Assembly: GCA_001602645.1 (NCBI GenBank)
Contig: LUYE01000015.1
Coordinates: 50,269 to 114,268, forward strand
DNA: 64,000 nt
From: Methanosarcinales archaeon Methan_01
GTDB lineage: Archaea; Halobacteriota; Methanosarcinia; Methanotrichales; Methanotrichaceae
Direction of reading: 5' to 3'
Under the pieces are notes generated by a model. That model did not search any database, was not told the DNA's origin, and saw only the letters and a list, made by a program, of their open reading frames with translations. The position numbers and the translations under genes are program-made. Shown piece by piece: positions 8,584 to 16,844 of the stretch; position 1 is the stretch's first letter, and every line of letters begins with the position of its first letter.

Positions 8584-8934
8584 CTTCCGCCACCCCGATT
8601 CCAACCCTCCCCTCGTCCCGAAACCTAAATAACCCTTTTCATCTCTGGCCCGGCGGAGGGGTCGGGACGGGCCGAGATGGGTGGATCTTTTTCCCTAGAC
8701 GGAACCCCCTTGGAATGAAAATAAACTGTCGTTGTGGGGATTTTGGCCAAATATGCTTATAAATTCATTTTTCTTTGATTTTCTGGTATAATTTTGCCCA
8801 CCAGTTTACGTAAATTATATATAGAGACCTGAGGGACAACCTGGTATCTAATAGGCTCTTTAGTCGGAGAAGGAAGGGGTAAAATCCTTTTTCTTCCTGT
8901 AAGAGCCGGATTCGATCTTAGGAGAGGAGCAAAT
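8584..8934 (+). promoter_or_regulatory. Intergenic region with histone promoter and long leader
   Basis: No gene is visible here. Two TATA-like boxes point toward the histone gene: TGCTTATAAATT (about 8753-8764) and AAATTATATATAGAG (about 8811-8825). Either would give a 5' leader of roughly 90-150 nt, long for this genome. A strong Shine-Dalgarno (AGGAGAGGAG) sits just before the ATG at 8935. The leader contains a purine-rich GGAGAAGGAAGGGG stretch and a facing pyrimidine run. Confidence 0.55.
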
Positions 8935-9168
8935 ATGCCGATACTTCCAGTGGCACCGGTCAGCAGACTCATCCGCGAGGCTGGGGCAAAAAGGGTCAGC
9001 GAGGGGGCGAGGGACGCCCTGGCAGAAGTTCTCGAGAGCTACGGGATGGAGGTGGCGGAGGAGGCCGTCGAATGGGCTAACCACGCCAAGAGGAAGACGG
9101 TGAAGGCCGAGGACATCCGGGAGGCGGTCAAGAGGGTGAGGCCGCCCCGGGCACCCGGCACCGACTGA
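8935..9168 (+). CDS. Archaeal histone
   Basis: Single histone-fold protein of 77 residues that dimerises and wraps DNA. Helix 1 (APVSRLIREAG), the RVS loop, the long central helix EGARDALAEVLESYGMEVAEEAVEWANHAKRKTVKAEDIREAVKRV and the short last helix are all present. The C-terminal PPRAPGTD tail makes it slightly longer than the 66-69 residues typical of methanogen histones. It is preceded by a strong ribosome-binding site. Confidence 0.95.
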   Translation: MPILPVAPVSRLIREAGAKRVSEGARDALAEVLESYGMEVAEEAVEWANHAKRKTVKAEDIREAVKRVRPPRAPGTD

Positions 9169-9208
9169 GGGAGATCTTATTTAACCCTGGAGGTAGGGTC
9201 GTCCTTCT

Positions 9209-11101
9209 ATGCCTGAAAGCTTGGACTACGCCTCCCTGGGTCTGGTCTGCGGCATCGAGATCCACCAGCAGCTCGATACCGCGGCCAAGCTCTTTTGCGG
9301 CTGCCCCACCAGGATCCGAGAGGTGGAGGAGTCGGATCATCAGTTCTTCAGGTACCTGCGACCGGCGCGAAGCGAGCTCGGCGAGATCGACAGGGCCGCC
9401 CTGGAAGAGGTTCTGGTCACCCGGAAGTTCATCTACAACTCTTACGATACTACCTGCCTGGTGGAGGCAGACGAGGAGCCCCCCAGCGAGCTGAACCCCG
9501 AGGCCCTGGAGATCGGGCTGGTCGTATCGAGGCTCCTCTCGATGAAGATCGCGGACGAGGTCCACACCATGAGGAAGATCGTCATCGACGGCTCCAACAC
9601 CTCGGGCTTCCAGAGGACCGCCTACCTCGCCTCTCACGGCTCGATCGACACCTCTTGCGGGAGGGTCGGGGTGGAGACGATCTGCCTTGAGGAGGAGGCG
9701 GCCCGGATCGTCGAGGATCGGGGCGACGAGGTCGTCTACTCCCTCGACCGGTTGGGGATACCCCTCGTCGAGATCTGCACCTCTCCCGACATAGTCTCCC
9801 CCTCGCACGCCCGGGAGGTCGCCGGTCGGCTCGGGATGATCCTCCGGTCGACGGGGAGGGTGAAGAGAGGCCTGGGGACGATCCGCCAGGACGTCAACGT
9901 CTCGATCCGGGACGGGGCTCGGGTGGAGATCAAGGGGGTCCAGGACCTGAACCTGATCGAGACGATCGTGGCGGTGGAGGCGAGCCGGCAGCACAACCTC
10001 CTGAAGATCAGGGACGAGCTCCTCCGCCGACGGGCGCGGGTCGGCGACCGGGTCGCCGACCTCACCGGGATCTTTGGATCCGCCGAGTCGAAGGTGGTCC
10101 GCGCCGCCCTAAGGAAGGGGGGCGTCGTCCTGGGGGTGAAGCTTCTGGGCTTCGCTGGGCTCATCGGGATGGAGATCCAGCCAGGCCGGAGGCTCGGCTC
10201 GGAGCTATCGGACCGGGCGAAGAGGGCGGGGGTCGGCGGGATCTTCCACTCCGACGAGCTTCCAGCCTACGGGATCACCCGCGACGAGGTCGAAGCCGTC
10301 CGGGCGGAGCTCGGGGCCGGGGAGGGGGACGGATTCGCGATGGTGGCCGCACCCCTGGACCGGGCGGAGGCGGCGATGAAGGCGGTCCTCGAGAGGGCTG
10401 CCGAGGCCCTGGTGGGGGTCCCCGAGGAGACGAGGCGGGCCCTCCCCGAGGGGACAAGCGAGTACATGAGGCCCCTTCCCGGCTCTGCTCGGATGTACCC
10501 CGAGACGGACGTCCCTCCTGTGGTGGTGGCCCCCGAGTACGTCGCGTCCCTCGCCCTCCCCGAGCTCTTCGATCGGAAGGCGGTCCGGCTCGAGGAGGAG
10601 TACGGCCTCAACCGCGAGTTTGCAGGCCTCATGGCATCGTCCCCGAGCTGCCAGCTCTTCGAGGAAGCCGTCCGGAGCCTCTCCCTCCAGCCAGCCCTGG
10701 TGGTGAGAACCCTGGAGATGATACCGAGGGAGCTGGCCCGGGAGGGGGTTCCCATATCGAACCTGACGGAGGACCGGTTCATGGAGGCCCTATCCCTCAT
10801 CGCCGGGGAGGGGTTGGCGAAGGAGGGGACCCCGAAGCTCCTGGAGGCGATGGCGGTGCGGCCCGATCTATCCGCCGCGGAGGCGGCGAGGGCGGCGGGC
10901 CTTCTGGGCGTAGGCCAGGGCGAGGTGGAGGCGGTCGTAGCCGCCATCGTCGCCGACCGGGAAGAGTTCGTCCGGGAGAGGGGCGAGGCGGCCTTGGGCC
11001 CTCTGATGGGCCTCGTCATGAAGGAGCTTCGGGGGAAGGCCGACGGAGCCCTCGTCAGCTCCGCTCTGCGGCGGGAGCTCGACCGGCTTCTGGCTGGTTG
11101 A
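9209..11101 (+). CDS. gatE: Glutamyl-tRNA(Gln) amidotransferase subunit E
   Basis: Archaeal subunit which, with GatD, converts Glu-tRNA(Gln) to Gln-tRNA(Gln). At 630 residues it has the family length. The GatB/E catalytic cradle is clear (GLVCGIEIHQQLDTAAKLFCGC, and VEADEEPPSELNPEA), a GAD-like insert follows, and the C-terminal YqeY-like helical tail ends the protein. A promoter TTATTTAA (about 9178-9185) and GGAGGT precede the ATG. GatD is not in the window, which is common because the two genes are often unlinked. Confidence 0.95.
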   Translation: MPESLDYASLGLVCGIEIHQQLDTAAKLFCGCPTRIREVEESDHQFFRYLRPARSELGEIDRAALEEVLVTRKFIYNSYDTTCLVEADEEPPSELNPEALEIGLVVSRLLSMKIADEVHTMRKIVIDGSNTSGFQRTAYLASHGSIDTSCGRVGVETICLEEEAARIVEDRGDEVVYSLDRLGIPLVEICTSPDIVSPSHAREVAGRLGMILRSTGRVKRGLGTIRQDVNVSIRDGARVEIKGVQDLNLIETIVAVEASRQHNLLKIRDELLRRRARVGDRVADLTGIFGSAESKVVRAALRKGGVVLGVKLLGFAGLIGMEIQPGRRLGSELSDRAKRAGVGGIFHSDELPAYGITRDEVEAVRAELGAGEGDGFAMVAAPLDRAEAAMKAVLERAAEALVGVPEETRRALPEGTSEYMRPLPGSARMYPETDVPPVVVAPEYVASLALPELFDRKAVRLEEEYGLNREFAGLMASSPSCQLFEEAVRSLSLQPALVVRTLEMIPRELAREGVPISNLTEDRFMEALSLIAGEGLAKEGTPKLLEAMAVRPDLSAAEAARAAGLLGVGQGEVEAVVAAIVADREEFVRERGEAALGPLMGLVMKELRGKADGALVSSALRRELDRLLAG

Positions 11102-11267
11102 GGCCTTGAACCCTGGAGACGGCCAGGGAACCCTATTTATTTCTGACCGCTCCAACTAACATTTTGTCTGTTGAGATCAGCCTCCGGGGGCTTCAGCTAC
11201 GAGACGGGAGATTCTCCTCTGGGACGAGACGATCTTCAAGGACCGGGAGGTCCTGGAGTTCGACCAC

Positions 11268-12347
11268 ATGCCGGAGCACTTCGCTCACCGCGAGCCTCAG
11301 ATGGAGGCTCTAAAGTTTTGCGCCAGGCCTGCCCTCCAGGGAGGACGCCCCGTCAACGCCCTCTGCCTCGGCCCTCCCGGCACTGGGAAGACGACGGCGA
11401 TCTTCAAGCTCTTCAGCGAGATGGAGGCCGAGTCGTCGAAGGCGGTCCCCGTCCACGTCAACTGTCAGATGGACCATACGAGGCACGCCATCTTCCTCCG
11501 GATCTACAGCAAGCTCCTCGGCCACTCTCCTCCGGCGAGCGGCGTATCCTTCAAGAGGGTCCTGGAGAAGATCGCGAGGACGATGGCGAAGGAGAACCGG
11601 GTCATTGTGGTGGCCCTCGACGATGTCAACTACCTCTTCCCTGAGAAGGAGGTGGACCGGGTCCTCTACACCCTCCTTCGGGGCCACGAGGCCTTCCCCG
11701 GATTCCGGGCGGGGGTGATCGCCATCCTCAGCGAGCCTGCCCTCAACTACGTCTTCGATCCGAGGGTCAGCTCGGTCTTCCAGGCGGAGGAGGTGTCGTT
11801 CCCGCTCTACTCGCTCAAGGAGATCCGGGACATCCTAGCGCGGCGGGCCACCCTCGGGTTCTATCCTGGGGTCGTGTCCGAGGAGATCATCGCGAGGGTC
11901 TCCGACCTGACCGAGAGGGCCGGAGACCTCCGGGTCGGGATCGACCTCCTCAAGAGGGCGGGGATGGAGGCGGAGAGGAGGGCCTCCCGGACCATATCCG
12001 ACGAGGACGTCGACCGGGCCTACGAGAGGTCGAGGCTCGTCCACCTATCGAGCGCCTTGAAGCCCCTCCGGGAGGATGAGCTCCTCCTCCTGGGCCTCGC
12101 GGCGGAGATGGAGTCCTCTAAGGCGGGAGCTCTATATGAGAAGTTTCAGGCCTCCACCGGCTCGGGGTACACCAGGTTCCACGAGATCCTGAATAAGCTG
12201 GACGCCGCCAGGCTTATAGATACCGACTTCAGTGGGCCTGGCCACCGTGGCAGGTCCAGGGTCGTCCGGATCAGGTACGATCCGAAGGAGGTGCTGGATA
12301 GGATAAGCCAGAAGAGAAATCCCGGGGCTGAAGCCGAAGATATATAG
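11268..12347 (+). CDS. cdc6: Orc1/Cdc6-type replication initiator; conserved N-terminus lies in frame upstream of this ATG
   Basis: AAA+ initiator that binds origin DNA and loads MCM. Walker A is LGPPGTGKTTA, Walker B VVALDDVNY, sensor 2 region TERAGDLRVGIDLLKRAG, and a C-terminal winged helix (about 270-350). The family N-terminus is encoded upstream in the same frame: codons 11211-11267 read ILLWDETIFKDREVLEFDH. That frame has no ATG/GTG/TTG before a stop at 11172-11174. A TTG at 11171 sits well placed after a TATA (TATTTATTT, about 11131-11140) but is one frame off; removing one G from GGGGG at 11186-11190 would join them. The start is therefore unresolved. Confidence 0.85.
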   Translation: MPEHFAHREPQMEALKFCARPALQGGRPVNALCLGPPGTGKTTAIFKLFSEMEAESSKAVPVHVNCQMDHTRHAIFLRIYSKLLGHSPPASGVSFKRVLEKIARTMAKENRVIVVALDDVNYLFPEKEVDRVLYTLLRGHEAFPGFRAGVIAILSEPALNYVFDPRVSSVFQAEEVSFPLYSLKEIRDILARRATLGFYPGVVSEEIIARVSDLTERAGDLRVGIDLLKRAGMEAERRASRTISDEDVDRAYERSRLVHLSSALKPLREDELLLLGLAAEMESSKAGALYEKFQASTGSGYTRFHEILNKLDAARLIDTDFSGPGHRGRSRVVRIRYDPKEVLDRISQKRNPGAEAEDI

Positions 12348-12354
12348 AATATAT
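12341..12354 (+). promoter_or_regulatory. Candidate Pho box of pstS1
   Basis: The 14-mer TATATAGAATATAT overlaps the last codons of cdc6 and lies 33 nt upstream of the pstS1 core promoter element CTATTTAT. The same 14-mer stands before pstS2, and variants differing only at the tenth base stand before pstC1 and phoA. Confidence 0.6.
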
Positions 12355-12387
12355 GCCGGCATAGTTTGTATTTTGGGATAACCTTCT

Positions 12388-12416
12388 CTATTTATCCTAT
12401 TGTGATTAATTTTATA
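12388..12416 (+). promoter_or_regulatory. pstS1 core promoter
   Basis: A 29-nt block starting with CTATTTAT, then TATTGTGATTAATT, ending TATA just before ATG 12421. It is 26/29 identical to the minus-strand block at 14683-14711 and 24/29 identical to the pstS2 block at 15003-15031. The TATA-like CTATTTAT places the transcription start within a few bases of the ATG. Confidence 0.6.
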
Positions 12417-12420
12417 ACAG

Positions 12421-13308
12421 ATGCCATCGAGCAGGATGCCTCTGATGAATAGATTTTCAGTCAACCTTTTGGTCGCCGCCTTGGCGATCGGATCGATCCT
12501 GGCATTTTCGGGGTGTATCGGCCAGGATGAGGAGGATGCTTCCTCCAAAAAGGCGGCAAGCGTCACCGTCGCCGGCTCCACCACGGTGATGCCCCTGGTG
12601 GAGGCCTGTGCCGAGGAGTTCAACAAGATCCAGAACGAGGTCCGAGTCTCCGTCACTGGCGGCGGGTCCGGCGTCGGGATCAAGAACGTCGCCGGAGGGA
12701 CGGCGGACGTTGCCATGGCCTCGCGGGAGGTGAAGCCGGACGAGATCGCCTCCTACGGCGACAGCTTCCGGGAGTTTCTCGTTGCCTACGACGCCATAGC
12801 CATCGTGGTCAGCCAGCGGATCTACGATGCTGGGATCACCGACCTCTCTCGGGAGGAGGTTCGGGCGATATACAGCGGCGATATCACAAACTGGAAGGAC
12901 CTGGTAGGACCCGATGCTGGGATCTACGTGGCGGCGAGGGAGGTCGGCTCCGGTACGAGGGACACCTTCAACGAGATGGTCTTGGGAAGCGAAAAGGCCG
13001 AGACCCCTGGGGTCACCACTTACCACGGGAGCAACGCCGAGGTGAAGACCGCTGTGACGGGGAGCGATAAGGCGATAGGCTACGTCGGGATGAACTACGT
13101 CCAGGGCGGAGCCCAGCGGGCCGTAGCTTACGAGGGGGTCATGCCCATAGCAGAGACGATCAAGGACGGCTCCTACCCGCTGTCGAGGGCCCTGAACCTC
13201 TACACCTTCGGCGATCCGAGCCCCGCCGCCGAAACGTTCATAGACTTCGTCCTGAGCGAGGAGGGGCAGAGGATCGTGGAGGGGGCCGGATTCGTTTCGA
13301 TCCGCTGA
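12421..13308 (+). CDS. pstS: Phosphate ABC transporter substrate-binding lipoprotein PstS (copy 1)
   Basis: Extracellular phosphate-binding protein of a Pst-type transporter. It has a signal peptide with lipobox-like LAFSGC (Cys about 32), then the PstS hallmark VAGSTTVMPLVEACAEEF, the phosphate-loop TGGGSGVGIKNV, and REVGSGTRDTFNEMV. At 295 residues it is of normal size. In-frame ATGs at 12421, 12436 and 12445 all keep the signal peptide; 12421 is best placed for the promoter. PstC and PstA lie 5.6 kb downstream. It closely resembles the pstS copies at 15058 and 16050. Confidence 0.93.
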   Translation: MPSSRMPLMNRFSVNLLVAALAIGSILAFSGCIGQDEEDASSKKAASVTVAGSTTVMPLVEACAEEFNKIQNEVRVSVTGGGSGVGIKNVAGGTADVAMASREVKPDEIASYGDSFREFLVAYDAIAIVVSQRIYDAGITDLSREEVRAIYSGDITNWKDLVGPDAGIYVAAREVGSGTRDTFNEMVLGSEKAETPGVTTYHGSNAEVKTAVTGSDKAIGYVGMNYVQGGAQRAVAYEGVMPIAETIKDGSYPLSRALNLYTFGDPSPAAETFIDFVLSEEGQRIVEGAGFVSIR

Positions 13309-13336
13309 ATCGGAAAAATAATATCTCGGAGGTGGG

Positions 13337-13373
13337 GCGCTGGTGCGTGAAGCGCCAGCGCGGCACTTTTTTT
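13337..13373. terminator. Hairpin and T-run after pstS1
   Basis: GCGCTGG (13337-13343) pairs with CCAGCGC (13355-13361), with an 11-nt loop, and is followed by seven T at 13367-13373. It separates pstS1 from the convergent secreted-protein operon. Confidence 0.6.
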
Positions 13374-13385
13374 CTAATCGCGAAC

Positions 13386-14309
13386 TCAGCATTCGCAGGT
13401 GAATACCTTCTCTTCGTCAAATAACTTGTCATCTCCATCCATGTTGCCGTAGCCGCCTATGCAGCAGGAGAGCCAGTCCGCCCTGGGCTTTGATCCAGAG
13501 CAACTGGTGCAGATCTCCATGTTCTTGGTGATCTTGAAGGTGCCGATGTAATTCTCATCGATCTCTATCAGCGGGTTCTTCCATCCATCGGCTGATCTGC
13601 AGTCCAGGCCTTCTTTTGTCATGAGCTGGCCAATGTGGACCGCGCCTTCGGTAACATCCTCCTCAATCTTCATGCTGGTTCTGCTGAATCCATTTATGGG
13701 TGAGGAGCTGTAGCCCTTTTGTGGCCATTTCTGCTGGTTTTTGAGTTCGACTCCTATATCCTTTTGGAAGGCAGAGGCGTACTCTATCTGGTGGAGCATC
13801 GAGACCCCCTGACCATCGCCACATGCAGCAGTATTATAATTCTTGGCCTCCGTCCTCTCCTTCAGTTTGGAGTTGTAGACTACGGGATTCTTCGCGTAGT
13901 ATCCCGTTCCGTAGGCCATCGTCACGGGGGAGTAGACCATCTCGTTCTGTTCCAGGAATGAGATGTTGCCCGCGTAGACGTCACCGTCCCCTTTCTTTGA
14001 GGTATCTATGTAAGCGAGGGTATTCTGGTCTTGGGTGCATTTTCCGCCCGCTTTGCTCTGGTTTGAGCTGATGATGAAGGCTGCATCCATCGTCCCGCTA
14101 CCGTGGAGATAGTTTTTGAGCTGGAGAGATTCGGTGTTGACCTTCTGGTATACCATAACGAAGCCCTCTCCCTGCAAGTCTTGCTCAAGCTTCTGCTCGT
14201 TTTTTATATAATAACCTTCAGGGTTTCCTGCCGCCCATGCGGAGCAAGATACTGCCAGCGTCACCAGGAGCGCTGTGCAGATTCTCATAATACCTTCAAA
14301 ATGTTTCAT
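13386..14309 (-). CDS. Exported Cys-rich protein of unknown function, in the phosphate locus
   Basis: A 307-residue secreted protein: N-terminal signal peptide (MRICTALLVTLAVSCSAWA) then a soluble domain with GSGTMDAAFIISSNQ, NEMVYSPVTMAYGTGYYAKN-P and VVYNSKLKE motifs. The C-terminus holds paired cysteines (ICTSC, SCC, CEC) and an acidic DGDDKLFDEE stretch that could bind Ca2+. I do not recognise a characterised family. Its start overlaps the stop of the upstream gene as ATGA, so it is translationally coupled. Its shared promoter matches the pstS core promoters, implying phosphate control; a role at the cell surface or sheath is conceivable but unproven. Confidence 0.7.
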   Translation of the reverse strand: MKHFEGIMRICTALLVTLAVSCSAWAAGNPEGYYIKNEQKLEQDLQGEGFVMVYQKVNTESLQLKNYLHGSGTMDAAFIISSNQSKAGGKCTQDQNTLAYIDTSKKGDGDVYAGNISFLEQNEMVYSPVTMAYGTGYYAKNPVVYNSKLKERTEAKNYNTAACGDGQGVSMLHQIEYASAFQKDIGVELKNQQKWPQKGYSSSPINGFSRTSMKIEEDVTEGAVHIGQLMTKEGLDCRSADGWKNPLIEIDENYIGTFKITKNMEICTSCSGSKPRADWLSCCIGGYGNMDGDDKLFDEEKVFTCEC

Positions 14310-14602
14310 ACAATCCCTCCTGATCCGTTAGAACTGCGTAAAGGCGGATCTTCGGCACCGCTCCGATCCCCAAAGGCGAGGGGCGTTTCGGAAAAAGAGA
14401 TATTTAGGGGAGTATCAGAGTCGTCATATCCTTGGTTGGGTGCCGATCGACAGCCTCCTCCAGCCCATTCGATATCGAGGCGATGGCCGTCATCATCAAT
14501 GGCTGCCAAGGATGGGGCCGAGGCCATCAGCATCACCATGAGGCTGGCCCATAAAATCATGAGGACTGCCCAGATCTTCATCATCGTCCCTAAACTCCTC
14601 AT
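14306..14602 (-). CDS. Small exported protein, first gene of the secreted-protein operon
   Basis: A 98-residue protein with a signal peptide (MMKIWAVLMILWASLMVMLM, cleavage near APSLA) and a short low-complexity polar mature part. I chose ATG 14602 (MRSLGTMMK); an in-frame ATG at 14662 would add 20 charged residues before the signal peptide. It is followed with a 4-nt ATGA overlap by the larger secreted protein. No family recognised. It might only serve as a translational leader for the next gene. Confidence 0.5.
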   Translation of the reverse strand: MRSLGTMMKIWAVLMILWASLMVMLMASAPSLAAIDDDGHRLDIEWAGGGCRSAPNQGYDDSDTPLNISFSETPLAFGDRSGAEDPPLRSSNGSGGIV

Positions 14603-14682
14603 ATCCATCCCAGTTGACGGGTCTGCCCTCTCAGATCGCGACCTTCGAGCTGGCAGATACACCCTCCGGGGCGAGGTTACAA

Positions 14683-14711
14683 TATATAATTAATCACAAT
14701 AATATAAATAG
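14683..14711 (-). promoter_or_regulatory. Core promoter of the secreted-protein operon, pstS-like
   Basis: On the minus strand this block reads CTATTTAT, AT, TATTGTGATTAATT, then TATA. It is 26/29 identical to the pstS1 core promoter at 12388-12416. The likeness goes beyond a TATA box and suggests common regulation. Confidence 0.55.
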
Positions 14712-14762
14712 ATCTACAGGCCAAGCATACAAAACATTTCTGTAAATATCGATATTTTATGT

Positions 14763-14776
14763 ATATTTCTTATATA
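14763..14776 (-). promoter_or_regulatory. Degenerate Pho-box-like site upstream of the secreted-protein operon
   Basis: The minus strand reads TATATAAGAAATAT, which matches the Pho-box consensus TATATAGAANATAT with two mismatches. It is 51 nt upstream of the CTATTTAT element at 14711, farther than in the other promoters. Confidence 0.3.
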
Positions 14777-14965
14777 GTTTCATCCCCATATCCCATCCCC
14801 CCCTCACATTTTCCAGCAGGTTTGATGGATCTCACTTTCCTTTAATAGCTAATATGCTGCCACAGGAAGGCCTCGATACTTTCTCATTCTCTCATTTTAG
14901 GTCTCATGGGTTTGGGCTTGAAGAGTGCATACGTCCAGCGATTTTTCGAGGGTCAGCCACTCATG

Positions 14966-14979
14966 TATATAGAATATAT
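14966..14979 (+). promoter_or_regulatory. Candidate Pho box of pstS2
   Basis: TATATAGAATATAT, identical to the pstS1 site, located 23 nt upstream of CTATTTAT at 15003. The spacing differs from that at pstS1 by exactly 10 nt. Confidence 0.6.
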
Positions 14980-15002
14980 GGGGAACTGTTGACCCTTTAT
15001 GT

Positions 15003-15031
15003 CTATTTATTTTATTGCGAATAACTTTATA
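15003..15031 (+). promoter_or_regulatory. pstS2 core promoter
   Basis: CTATTTAT, TT, TATTGCGAATAACT, then TATA; 24/29 identical to the pstS1 block. The predicted start near 15030 leaves a leader of about 28 nt containing GGCAGGGTGGGGG before ATG 15058. Confidence 0.55.
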
Positions 15032-15057
15032 CGCAAGTTAGGCAGGGTGGGGGCCGT

Positions 15058-15885
15058 ATGAGCATCAAGTCAAAATCTGTCGTGACCGGCGTCCTCATGG
15101 CGGCCTTCCTTTTGGCCGCCGGAGGCGCCGCAGCTCTGTCGGTATCGGGGTCGACCACCGTTCTTCCCTTCGGTGTCCAGTGCGCTGAGGAGTTCAACGC
15201 CGCCCAGAGCGCCGTCCAGGTCTCCGTCACCGGAGGCGGCTCCGGCGTGGGGATCAAGAACGTCGCTGAAGGGATCAGCGACGTCGCCATGGCCTCCAGG
15301 CCCGTCAAGGACTCCGAGAAGGAGGCTTACCCTGACGAGGAGTTCGTCGAGATCCTGGTGGCCTACGATGCGGTCTGCATCGCCGTCAGCCAGGCGGTAT
15401 ACGACGCCGGCGTCACCGAGCTCTCCGCGGAGGAGGTCCGGGCTATCTACAACGGCGAGATCACCAGCTGGGCCCAGCTCGGCGGCGATGATGAGGAGAT
15501 CTACGTCCTTGGCCGCGAGGTCGGCTCCGGAACGAGGGACACCTTCAACGAGATGGTGATGGGGAGCGACAAGGCTGAGACCCCGGGGGTCACCACCAGC
15601 CACGGCAGCAACGCCGAGGTGAAGACCGCGATAACCAGCAGTGACAGCGCCATCGGCTACCTTGGACTGAACTACGTCTTGGACGGAGACCTGGGAGTAA
15701 TCGCCTACGAGGGCGTTGAGCCTTCCTCTGAGACGGTAAAGGACATGTCCTATCCTCTAGCAAGGGAGCTCTACATGGTCACCTACGGCGAGTCCTCTGA
15801 AGAGTCCCAGGCCTTCCTGGACTTCGTCACCGGTGAAGACGGTCAGGCGATCGCCGAAGAGCTCGGCTTCGTCTCGATAACCTGA
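15058..15885 (+). CDS. pstS: Phosphate-binding protein PstS (copy 2)
   Basis: A 275-residue PstS paralog: signal peptide (VLMAAFLLAAGGAAALS), VSGSTTVLPFGVQCAEEF, TGGGSGVGIKNV, and the REVGSGTRDTFNEMVMG loop. Unlike copy 1 it has no lipobox cysteine near the cleavage site, so it may be free or anchored otherwise. DNA similarity to copy 1 is high in the central third. Both have the same upstream motif and core promoter, so they are probably co-induced by phosphate starvation. Confidence 0.93.
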   Translation: MSIKSKSVVTGVLMAAFLLAAGGAAALSVSGSTTVLPFGVQCAEEFNAAQSAVQVSVTGGGSGVGIKNVAEGISDVAMASRPVKDSEKEAYPDEEFVEILVAYDAVCIAVSQAVYDAGVTELSAEEVRAIYNGEITSWAQLGGDDEEIYVLGREVGSGTRDTFNEMVMGSDKAETPGVTTSHGSNAEVKTAITSSDSAIGYLGLNYVLDGDLGVIAYEGVEPSSETVKDMSYPLARELYMVTYGESSEESQAFLDFVTGEDGQAIAEELGFVSIT

Positions 15886-15908
15886 GCTTGAATATTGGAT
15901 GATCTTCT

Positions 15909-15966
15909 GCCTGGGGCCTAAGAGGCTTGGGTCCCAGGCCCTCCCTCTGTCTTTAACCGTTTTTTT
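15909..15966 (+). terminator. Terminator-like hairpin after pstS2
   Basis: GCCTGGG (15909-15915) pairs with CCCAGGC (15933-15939); a run of seven T follows at 15960-15966. Confidence 0.45.
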
Positions 15967-16049
15967 CGCCGATCGGTCAGGCTCTAAATCTACAGTTCTC
16001 AGGGCCTCATGCTTGATTCGATCTCTTCCAAGGCGGAGGATTCTGTTTT

Positions 16050-16843
16050 TCAAGGGCGGGGTCATCTTCCGTACTACCTTTTGCCGAGATATGTGCTCAA
16101 GAGTACAGCTCTCAGCGGGATAATACCTCGATCTCCGTTACCGGAAGCGGGACCAGAGTCGGGATCACGAGCCTGGCCTATGGCATCGCCGATATGGCCA
16201 TGGCCTCAAGAGAGGTGAGGATGGAGGGGGTCGAGGTCTACGGCGATAGCTTCGAGCCCTTCCCCATAGCCATCGATGCCGTCGCCATCGCCATCAGCTC
16301 CGATGTCTACGAAGGAGGGATCAAAAATCTCTCTCGCCGTCAGCTTCTTAGCATGCATAACGGCGATGTTGATAGCTGGAACGAACTGGGGGGCCAAACT
16401 TGCCTACTTCGGCCATAGCCCGAGAGGCGGGCGCTGGAACCAGAGACCTCTTCAATGAGGTGGTCATGGGAGGGATCGATCACGACACCCCCGGAGCCGA
16501 TTGGTATCGATCCGGCAACGGCGAGGTCTGGGCGATGATCGCCTCCAGCGAGGGTGCCATTGGATATCTAAGCCTAAACTATTCGAAGGATGGCGTGGTC
16601 AGGGCGATCGCCTACGATGGGGTCGTTCCGTCGGCAGAGACGGTGAGAGACGAGTCTTACCCCCTCGCGACGACCCTCAGCATTTACACCCTGGGCGAGG
16701 CCGACCCGAATGAGCGGGCGTTTCTGGATTTCGTCACCGGAGATCGGGGACGATCGATCGCTGAGGATCTGGACTTCTTCCCGATCTCGGCGCGTCTTCG
16801 CCGGGAGCTTTCCCTCCGAGCTCGTCAGATCGGTGAACCCTGA
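16050..16843 (+). pseudogene. Broken third pstS copy
   Basis: Frame 0 from about 16053 reads SRAGSSSVLPFAEICAQEY and later TGSGTRVGITSLAYGIADMA, clearly PstS, through SWNELGG at about 16390. The next conserved part (AIAREAGAGTRDLFNEVVMG to FLDFVTGDRGRSIAEDLDF, ending 16843) is one frame away, the break being in or near GGGGGG at 16387-16392. There is no signal peptide and an in-frame stop lies at 16014-16016, so the N-terminus is lost as well. It diverges more from copies 1 and 2 than they do from each other. Confidence 0.85.
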
Positions 16844-16844
16844 T

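Noticed and set aside
11100..11170. Replication origin beside cdc6
   Set aside because: I looked for origin-recognition-box-like repeats next to cdc6 on both sides and found none; only promoter-like AT sequence is present.
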